A stretch of DNA of 64,000 nt from Balanoglossus misakiensis (lineage: Eukaryota > Hemichordata): positions 7,130,001 to 7,194,000 of the forward strand of contig CM082592.2 in NCBI GenBank assembly GCA_040954595.2, written 5' to 3'. A program made the position numbers and the translations under genes. The notes under the pieces were generated by a model that saw only the letters and a list, made by a program, of their open reading frames with translations, did no database searches and had not been told where the DNA came from. Shown here in pieces: positions 47,166 through 64,000 of this stretch; position 1 is the first letter of the stretch, and each line of letters begins with the position of its first letter.

Positions 47166-48395
47166 TTTCTTATCATTCCAGCGACGAGAATCAGCTAAGT
47201 ATTTGGTGTAGAAGATTTATCAGGCAGACTAGAATGATAACCTCTCCAAAGCGAACATGCAGTCTTTACGGCCGGCTTGTCTCTCTCAAAGATCCAACAG
47301 TGAATAAAATAAAATTCACGGAAAGACGTCCACGTGTACTTTTTTCAGTTTCAAAGCGTTGCTAATGGTTACCGTGATGACGATCACGCGCTCGGGAAGA
47401 AGTCAGACCGGTGAAGAAATCGGAGACAAGTAGGAATCCGTCGTTTGCGATGGTGAAGAATGATTATCAAGGGAAAACACATCCCATTTGTGCATGCAAC
47501 GAGTTCTTAGGCCAATATTTGCATCGATCACTGAAATCACATGTAATATATGTACAATCTCATGAGGCGAACAGAGTAATAAAATATGGCAATCTTCGCG
47601 TATTCGATAAAAGTTGGGCACCGACGACTTTACTTCCACGTATACAGGCCGTTCGTGGTCTGCCCGACGAGTGTGCACACGAACCGGGAACGTTTGTCGA
47701 TGCCCGCCCAGAAACAACACATAATTCAAAATCTTCCCTTCAAACGTGTTTGTTTTCGTCGGCTAACACGAACGTATCGACACACATCCTTGTCACGGAT
47801 GGTCTTATATGTCATGCTCGACTATTGCCTCGGCAACGCAGTGATAATTTTTCAACCGGCTTTGGGATACAGTCCCATTCTGTCTGTGTGTCGATCTGAG
47901 AGCATGTCTGTGTCTATCCGTTTTGCCGTTTGTCGCTCAGAGTCTGTCTACCTGTCTTTCCACACCCATCGCGAATCTCATTTTCTCGGCACCCAAGGAA
48001 TACCAATCATTACAGATAGGGGTATGCCCCCCCCCCCGTGTCAATCAAATCCAAACAAGTAAATTTTAAAATAAACTTTGTCCCATATAAATCTCAACAT
48101 TCCACAATGTTGGTGTTGCTGCTTAGAAACCTGTATAACTAATATCAACACTCCGGCTGATTTCAGGGAAAAATCCCCGCCATTGATAACTATGCACATT
48201 ATGACAGAAAATTACCTGTTGACATATTGGCGATAAGTCGAGTGGATTTCATGGCATCAGGGCTGGTGATGATTCTGTGTTCAAGGGGCTGCCTGTGTAC
48301 GGTACCCATACGACCACACTATTTAGCATACCTGTTGAATCATTCACCGCCATGGCATTGTTATAGTTATTCCGCGTAGCAACGCCAATGTCACA
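47166..48395. other. GPCR upstream flank
   Basis: No gene is recognised. A C-run lies near 48028-48037. The interval should hold the GPCR promoter; no TATA box or known element was identified. Confidence 0.5.
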
Positions 48396-48467
48396 TCCTC
48401 GATAGTATAGTGGTGAGTATCTCCGCCTGTCACGCGGAAGACCGGGGTTCAATTCCCCGTCGGGGAG
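48396..48467 (+). tRNA. tRNA-Asp(GTC)
   Basis: A 72-nt gene with a full cloverleaf. The acceptor stem is TCCTCGA paired with TCGGGGA, with discriminator G. The anticodon arm is TCCGC-CTGTCAC-GCGGA with anticodon GTC. The T-loop is TTCAATT. It matches animal tRNA-Asp closely, and the differences in the acceptor and anticodon stems are compensated by pairing. Internal box A (TAGTATAGTGG) and box B (GGTTCAATTCC) are present. It has no intron. Confidence 0.97.
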
Positions 48468-48469
48468 TA

Positions 48470-48478
48470 TTTTTTTTT
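48470..48478 (+). terminator. RNA polymerase III terminator
   Basis: A run of nine T residues begins two bases after the tRNA-Asp 3' end, the standard Pol III stop signal. Confidence 0.9.
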
Positions 48479-48665
48479 GCTCATACGGAGAGACAATATG
48501 TATGCAAGTACCAAGTGCATTATTCTTTCGGAAGTAAAATTTTCGCCATTTACAGAAGATTAAGACGCCACATACCAAATATATATATTCAATCCATAGA
48601 AGAACCAGTATTAACCCGGAAAACAACATCGTAACCAAGACTGCATTCGTAAATATCAACATGTT

Positions 48666-57252
<8,587 letters not shown>

Positions 57253-59018
57253 CGTCCGTACTGACCACTGGTCTTCAAGAAGTCAATTGAATAGAATGCC
57301 CACCCGACAAAAGCACACTCAAGCGAATGGCCTCGATGGTCCGATTTCCATTTTCCTTTCACTCGGTACCATTTAAAAAGAATTATGGATGAGATGGTAC
57401 CAGCTGGCACAATCACTGTTGCGTGACAAATTTAGCCTACGTAAAGACTATTCAAGCTGATAATGATGATGATGATGACATCGAGAACGTTCAACTCTCG
57501 AGAAGAGAAATTAGCGAAAACAATCCTCCGATGACTGGATCCGGATGCGAGAAGAAGAAAAAAGATTCACCGTGATGGTGTTGGTTTGACTTAACCATCG
57601 TGCGTCCAGTCAAAAGTGAAGATTACCTGTCACAGTCACCGATTTAGAATGCTTCGTCCGCACCCCACCCCAACACCATCAGAAACGATCTCGACATTCT
57701 TTTGCCATTACCGGTAGGCCTGCATTTGGTTTGCCGTCAGTGCGGGCTAAATGCACTCGGCCGAAACTGGCCCCGACAGTTTAGAAGACCCGGACAAAAA
57801 CCAACCCGGACGAAGAGTGACCAGGCCAAAAATGGGTCGGCTAAAGATCATTGCCATATAAAGCAAACCCAACCTTTCCTGCCCTTCCGAGTCAAAAAAC
57901 ATTTGAAGTTCACAAAACAGTTACAGCATATAGACACAGAGATAAACATAACCATTTATCATGTCACATAAAGGGCTTGTTGTCGAACATGACAAATGTT
58001 TGTCAAATGTGACAGGGGCTAATGATTTTATTCAATGACGCGCAATTGTTGTTACCCTAGTAAATGTATTGGCTTGTAACGTCAGATTCCATGCATGGAG
58101 GTACCATGGACTTGCCACTCACAATCTGGAATATCAGGTTGGCAGTTTCATAACAGAGGTAAGAATGTTGGGTTACCAGAAACACATAACAATCAAATTT
58201 GTGCACAAAATGAATATTGATATATATATTTTTCCTGATATTTGTCTGGATACTAAAGACAGACTAGGCACCATACCGCATTAATTTTAGCATAAATGTA
58301 TTTTTTATTAGTTGTTTTTGTTTCTTTGCTCAAGTGCAACGTTATAACTTCAAATGTTGCTCAAATTGGCAAAAACAAACAAAATATCACAACAGTATAC
58401 AACATTTGTTTAAATAATTCCATTCAAATTTACAAGAAGGGGCTACCATACCATTATACAAAATAACAGCTTTTACAAATATGGCAAATATGCAAATTAA
58501 TTCCCAGAAACCCAGGTCACGACCTTGCACGCCTGAGATCAAGAAAAGCCACAAAACACCATTTGTTCTTTGCTTTGCTGTGAAAAAATTGAAAATTGAC
58601 CGACTCTTGTTAGGTATACATTTCCAGAGGTAATATTGAATTTTGGCAGACTTGATATCTTGTGATATTTCTCTTGATGAGGTGTTTTTCTTCTTCTCTT
58701 AATTAATTTGTATCTAATTAAAACGGTAATGGTGAACATTTGTAGGAGGAAATGAAACAGACCTTGTTAATGTACTTTATATGAAAAATGACTTTTAAGA
58801 TGACATGGCAGTCACATATTATTCTGAGAATATGGCCTCCGTCACCCTTGGTGTCATTTGTCTCGTCTGCACCGTTTCTCTCACCCAAACCAAAATAAAA
58901 ATGTAAAAAAAAAAGAGAAAACCATTTGCCAATAGCAAATAATTTGAAGGGGGCCACATGGATAAAGTTTGGTAACACTTAATACTTAGTTCTGTCTGTT
59001 GTGACCTTGATTGTTCAT

Positions 59019-59072
59019 GTTGCCACAGCAACAACATCAGTTGCCATAGTAATAACGCACTGCCATAGCAAC
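59019..59072. promoter_or_regulatory. Triple RFX X-box-like cluster
   Basis: GTTGCCACAGCAAC at 59019-59032 fits the RFX half-site palindrome exactly. GTTGCCATAGTAAT at 59040-59053 and ACTGCCATAGCAAC at 59059-59072 each deviate slightly. Their starts are 21 and 19 bp apart, about two helical turns. RFX factors bind such sites in ciliary and other genes. Function here is inferred only. Confidence 0.45.
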
Positions 59073-59345
59073 AACTCTATGGATGAAATTTAACTCAAAG
59101 TACCAACAAACGCCCACAGTTTGAAAGACGTCAACAATCCAATAATTGACAAATGTGGAGTATATAACTTTGAGATATATACATGCGCTTACACACACAC
59201 TCAGACACGCTCATCTAACATATATACAAGGGGCATAATGGGATGCATATATTCTGCCCCCAAATATTTGACTTCCTCAGCAGGCCAGTTTATTAAACTG
59301 GAACACAGTCCAAATCCACTGTTTACTATGGTAAGGTTGGACCTC

Positions 59346-59370
59346 TAAAGAGGGAACTGGGGGTGAAAGG
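59346..59370. repeat. Dispersed repeat fragment matching 7320-7344
   Basis: AAAGAGGGAACTGGGGGTGA and its edges are identical to the right half of the foldback element near 7.3 kb. The upstream GTCCAAATCCACTGTTT also resembles GTCCAAGTCCATTGTTT there. Taken as a diverged second copy. Confidence 0.6.
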
Positions 59371-60318
59371 CTTAACTTGGCCATTCTGAGTGCTATCACA
59401 GTCCCTCTGTTGTGGGACTGTGGTGTTCTCAAAACAGAAGACGGAGATAGAGGCTGACCATTACATACTTCTCTCGCTTTGCTGACGACGCGGCCACTCC
59501 CAAAGTCTACAAACGTTAAACTTGGTTTTCAGAGAGGAAAAAGCGACACCACTACACATACATACACATACAATGTATCTATTATTCTGCTACATGGTGA
59601 TAATTAAATTTGTTTATATAGTATCATTCAGAGTCTCCGTCGAAATGTGCAATCTTACGCTGATCAACAGCTTCACTACCATCAGTGTATTTACAAATGA
59701 AAGAAAAAAAATGCTCACATACAAAACTGCACACTAACTTTTCAAGTCATGTACCACAAACAACCGGGACCATATTTCTGTGTTAAAACACTTGTTTGCC
59801 TTAATATCTATATTACTTTAACGATATAATGACCACGTTTCTAAAAAAGTCAACTATTTGAGGGAACTGGGTCAAAGGGCAAACGGTTTCAACATCAACC
59901 TCTGCAGAGATGTAATTCAAACTCTGGTTTATATGAATAGAATACGTTGCAAGAACCTCCAAGCACTACACCGTGAATCTTTGGGACAGAATACTGTATA
60001 TCATACATGATTTACACCGGTATTAGAAAAAAAAAATGTGTTGGTTAAATTATCTATTTTTCTCCTTGTGTTTGCACATATACGAGCACACGTAGATATT
60101 GTCAATATTAAATATAAAGCAAAACATATTCAAATCAATCTTAGAACACTGAATGCCTGTTAGTTTGGGAATTGATTTATTGGCAGTGATGCGCCTTCCA
60201 GAGGGGGAGGGGTGATGGTGAACAAAAGAACTGTAATTCTGATCACCAGAGGGCGAGCTAACGAGTACAAATCGTGAATTGCGGGGTTCTTGGAAGGTAT
60301 TCAAATGACGTGTGTTAA

Positions 60319-63300
60319 TCATATGTACTCTTCGACACTAACAGCACTGTCAGGTGATTCGTCGTGGTTCTTGGAAGTCGGCGAGTCGGGAGAGTCCCTC
60401 TTGGCGCTGATTTTGATGTTAAAATCGTCGCTGAAAATGTGGTCTGATATCGACTTGTCCTTGTCCTCATCAGAAATGCTTCCTCGGGTTCTGGGCGTGC
60501 TGTCTATGTCAGAGTATCTGCTTGAGTACCTGGAGTGAACGAAACGAGAAGGATTTATTTTTTCATCAGACATGGACATTGTGCAGGAGAGAAATTGCTT
60601 TCTCCTAAAATGAAAATTCTTCAAAAGATTTCCATACTTTTCAACATCAAAAATTGTCTGGTTCGAATTATTAAGACAAACGAGAACGTACACTCTTGTT
60701 GCAAAAGTGTGGCGGCCATTTTGGATATCCATCAATATACATGTATAACTAAATCTGACATTATTCTCAATGCAAAATAATTCTGTAATGACCAATATTT
60801 AAAAAAGAAAACAGAACAATGTCCAGTGACAATTTAACACTGTTTTTAATGTGAATTTCAAATCTGACTTTTTGGACAGTACCTGCTGCTAACTGTCGTA
60901 TTTGGCAACAAATCAGTGTCTCCCTCTGACCCGGATGTAAATGTTCTTGTTCTGGTACTGCTGCTGTATTTGGGCGTCTCTATACTACTGTAGCTATCGT
61001 CCACTCCCTCTGGCGATCGCCGCCTGGAGTACCTCAGCGAGGAGTCGGTGGAGCCTACACTGTCGCCCCGCTCTCTTGATAAGGGTGTTCGTTTGTGTTT
61101 CCGCAGCCATGTGTCAATGTCTCCGTCGCTGTCGGAACCGCTGTGAAAAAGAACAGAGACAGTTCTTTTTTGTCAAGATAAGTTCTCCCTTGCACTCCCA
61201 CCTTCATATTATCAAATAAAAAAATAAATAAAAATAAAATAAACATTCAGGGGGAACCAAAGAAATTCGGCATGTGCTACCTGTCGTCCAAATCGCTGTC
61301 TTCCTCCAGCTGATCTTCAACAGCATTTTGTAAATCGTTAATTCTCCTGAATGCCAGTTTCAGATCGGCTTGAAGCGTCGACTGGGCCCCTTCCAACTCT
61401 TCAACTTGGCTCTCCTGCGGGTTGGATGAAAGTGAAATTAATGTAACAGCACACACAACAAACTCTGCTGACACCAAGACAGAGAAAATCATAAAGCTTC
61501 CCTAGGCTAGCACTTATTGAGATCAGTACCCCTTAACTTACCAGTTCATGCTTCTTACGGTTGGCATCGTCTTCTTTGATCTGCAACTCTAAGAATTCTT
61601 CCCTGAGATCTCGTAATTGCTTCTGTAGTTTTCTGTTCAACTCTTGCGCTTGTTGCTCTGAGCTTTTGACGGAGTCTTTCTCATTACTCAGTTTTTCTTG
61701 GCTCTCTTTCAATCTAAAAACTTGTGCCTGCAATACGAATGACCAAGATTATAATGTACAATGCTGCATATATAGTGAGGAGTGTGCATGCTGGTGTGAT
61801 ACAGACAGTGATTCTCTCTCTCTCCCTCTCTCTCTTTCTGTCACTCTCATGCATACCAGATTCATACACCACCCAACATTTATATACACATTCTTGCTCT
61901 TACCTCTAATCTCTGTTTATGTGTTTGTTCTAGATCGAGTCTGGAATCCAAATCTCGGATCTTTCCTTCCAGTCTTGTCACATTACTCCTGTCAACTGTG
62001 GTCTCCACTAAATTATTGACCTTCAAATTCAGTTCTGCTACCTGCAAACATCAAACACAAACTTGTTCAAGTCCTTTCAAACATTTCTCAATCAAAATTC
62101 GCTTGTTGAAACTGCACACTTTTTTTTACCATGGTTTTATACAAAGAATGAACATTTCAGTATATTTTTGTCTACAATACATGAAGGAATTTATGACCAC
62201 TGACAACAATTTGGTATTAAAGTATTCGTGGTCTTACCCTCTCCTGGTAACTCTGCTTTTCACCGGTAAGCTCTGCAATGGTTGTGAGGTGATCATTGAT
62301 TTCTTGTTGAGCCATGGACGCCTGTGACAGGAAAAAACACACAATGAACACGATTTCATATCTCTTACATGCCTGTACAAATATCCCTGTAGCACCCAAA
62401 TATCCAAAGCCAAATGAATCCAAGTCACTCCACTGACATTTCCCCTTTTGAACTCTGACCTGCACGTCAAACTAGTGACCTTTGACCTCCCCCTAGAGAA
62501 CTGCCTGACACCTACTTGATGCACAATTGATTTGTGTTTTCTCATCAGTTCAGCGAAATCTTCTTCCTCATCATCCAGCTTGCTCTGTAAATCATTATTC
62601 TCCCTGGTCAGAGTCATCATTTTATGTTCGGCCTGTAAAATAAAAAAAGTTGTTTCTATAAAATCTTCCACACAAAATATAAATTGCAAAAATTGGAGTT
62701 AAATCATAAGTACACAATTTGAGTGGATATGTCACAGTTTTAGACAGGTCGACTGTGAGGTAATAGGAGTGTTACCCCCTGGACACACTCAGATAGCTCT
62801 GACCCGATCCAGCTAAAGGGTTAGTGTAAGTCTTTAGTGGGTATATGTCCAGGGGGTAACCACCCTAGAACAATCTCTTATGTCTGCATTTCCCACTTAC
62901 TTCTGCTTTTGTTCTAGACACGATGTCCAACTGCTGCTGCAGATCAGCAATTTCCTCTTCCATGCTTTTCCTGGACTTCGTGGCAGCCTGGGACATGTAC
63001 TGGGCTTCCTCCAGCTGCAACGGAAACACAGGTGTTGTGTCGATTCAAACCTGCACACTTTTCAACTCTAGTATACCATCGTAACATTATCTTATGCCAA
63101 ACACCAGATCCATGCTAACATCACATAATAATTGCAGTATAGGGGTATTTCTTTTGTTCCAATGTTCCTACTTTTCTCACCAGAAATCACCTGACGAATA
63201 CTACCTGAGCTCTTTCTGGACACAAACACCTTGCCCTATCATCGTTTTCTCACCTCGTGCTGCAGTTGTTTGACGGTGGTTTTGCTGATGGCCGACTCCT

Positions 63301-63877
63301 TCTGTTTATCCAACATGAGCTGGGCGTCGTGCAGCAAGGCTTTGGTTTTCCTCAGGTCCTTCCGCAGCCTCTTCTCCGTATCCTTGTCGGCCGTCGTCAC
63401 GACTTCCTGCTTCTCCTTCAACTTTCTCTCCAGTTCCTTCTTCTCCTTCTGGATGCTCTGTTTCTCCATGTACTCATCATCCAGCTGTGCTTCCAAGTAT
63501 TTCACCTGAAATCAAGAATCGTAATGCAGAATCCTCAGAAACCTGCCTCAAACCTTTCCATTCTTCTTAGTTCTAGTGAATTCATTCAAGCAGACAAATA
63601 TTCTTTCTGAAATTTAGACGTTTCTGACCCTAACGGCCAGGGCAGCCACACAAAAAAGTGCACCACCAAATGACCACCACATATGACCTTTTCACACCAT
63701 ATATGGGCATATGTAAAGAAGTGATTGTACTGCTTCAAGTCTGAAATTCGACAAATGTTAATTTACCCTCTTCTGACTGTTAGTCCTGATTTCTTCCACA
63801 TCCTCTTCCTTGCTGTCCAACTCTTTTTGATAATCCTGTTTCACGTTCTGTAGCTGCATTTCCAGTCGTAACTTGGC
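60319..63877 (-). CDS. MYO18A: Class XVIII myosin heavy chain, C-terminal coiled coil and tail (partial; continues past the window end)
   Basis: Ten 3'-terminal coding exons: 63767-63877, 63254-63505, 62901-63014, 62516-62632, 62238-62321, 61904-62041, 61542-61727, 61281-61414, 60883-61140, 60319-60529. They encode 534 aa. The motor domain is upstream, beyond the window. The exons form a long heptad coiled coil (KYLEAQLDDEYMEKQSI, KRLRKDLRKTKALLHDAQLM, DDEEEDFAELMRKHKSIV). It ends with STLQADLKLAFRRINDLQNA, which closely matches the myosin-18 rod end. The non-helical tail is Ser/Arg-rich (DSDGDIDTWLRKHKR, several RYS and SSR repeats) and ends DSAVSVEEYI. In vertebrates class XVIII myosins are weak or non-motile actin-binding motors, linked to Golgi shape and muscle structure. 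Vertebrate MYO18A and MYO18B share this ancestor, so the symbol is approximate. Confidence 0.92.
61813..61835. repeat. Short (CT)n-rich tract
   Basis: A CT dinucleotide-rich tract in the intron between the myosin exons at 61542-61727 and 61904-62041. On the transcribed minus strand it reads (GA)n. Confidence 0.7.
62771..62860. repeat. 90-bp foldback element in a myosin intron
   Basis: GTTACCCCCTGGACA at 62771-62785 is the exact reverse complement of TGTCCAGGGGGTAAC at 62846-62860, with about 60 bp between them. It looks like a short MITE or a stable hairpin. No clear target-site duplication was seen. Confidence 0.6.
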
Positions 63878-64000
63878 CTGGATGACACCCAAGAAAGAAA
63901 TCAGATTATAAGCTGGTCCCAAGAAGATATCACAGACGTTAACTCAGCTATTAAAACAAGAATATGGCTTATATTTTGTGTTAAACACGAAATAAAATTC

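Larger units (their letters stand above)
57253..60318. other. Intergenic between SLC22 and class XVIII myosin genes
   Basis: This 3-kb interval holds the SLC22 promoter flank and the myosin 3' flank. Two features stand out: three RFX X-box-like motifs at 59019-59072, and a repeat fragment at 59346-59370 matching the foldback element at 7.3 kb. No coding sequence was recognised on either strand. Confidence 0.6.

Noticed and set aside
45870-47211. Several plus-strand and alternative minus-strand open frames
   Set aside because: Shadows of the GPCR coding exon, with no family resemblance.

Overview
This is intron-rich animal nuclear DNA. I recognise eleven protein genes and one tRNA gene, and could trace nearly all exons by GT-AG boundaries with intact reading frame. 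The gene set points to an invertebrate deuterostome, most likely a cephalochordate (amphioxus, Branchiostoma). It has one Mondo gene rather than the vertebrate MLXIP/MLXIPL pair, and CDC45 and UFD1 lie head to head as in vertebrates. It also has a secreted peptidoglycan recognition protein with extra cysteine-rich modules and tandem single-exon sulfotransferase-like genes. The organism call is inference.

Layout: 1-23 kb, minus strand, is a Mondo-family bHLH-Zip transcription factor (18 coding exons, 1162 codons before the stop). 24.6-29.0 kb, minus, is the replication factor CDC45. 29.6-32.5 kb, plus, is UFD1, the only plus-strand protein gene, and the two start codons are about 620 bp apart. 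33.8-35.6 kb, minus, is the unfolded-protein-response factor XBP1, with its IRE1-cleaved mini-intron and an upstream ERSE and CRE. 36.6-38.6 kb, minus, is a secreted amidase-type PGRP. 39.3-41.4 kb, minus, holds two paralogous single-exon sulfotransferase-like genes. 41.8-44.2 kb, minus, is a type II membrane glycosyltransferase, probably O-fucosyltransferase-like. 45.9-47.2 kb, minus, is a single-exon class A GPCR. 48.4 kb, plus, is tRNA-Asp(GTC). 48.7-57.25 kb, minus, is an SLC22-type organic ion transporter, one intron of which is about 95% a 4.3-kb CA/CCCA-type array. 60.3 kb to the window end, minus, is the C-terminal half of the coiled coil and the tail of a class XVIII myosin.

The genes do not form one pathway. 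CDC45 and UFD1 share a promoter region. UFD1 (ER-associated degradation) and XBP1 (ER stress transcription) are convergent neighbours acting in ER protein quality control. Several of these genes (CDC45, UFD1, XBP1, class XVIII myosin) have human orthologues on chromosome 22q, which suggests an old linkage block.

The strongest second-look items are a predicted 20-nt XBP1 IRE1 intron (26 nt in vertebrates), a conserved C-terminal pause-peptide signature in the unspliced XBP1 frame, a perfect ERSE upstream of XBP1, the 4.3-kb intronic CA array, foldback (MITE-like) elements, a strong excess of the palindrome TACATGTA, and a triple RFX X-box-like cluster near 59.0 kb.
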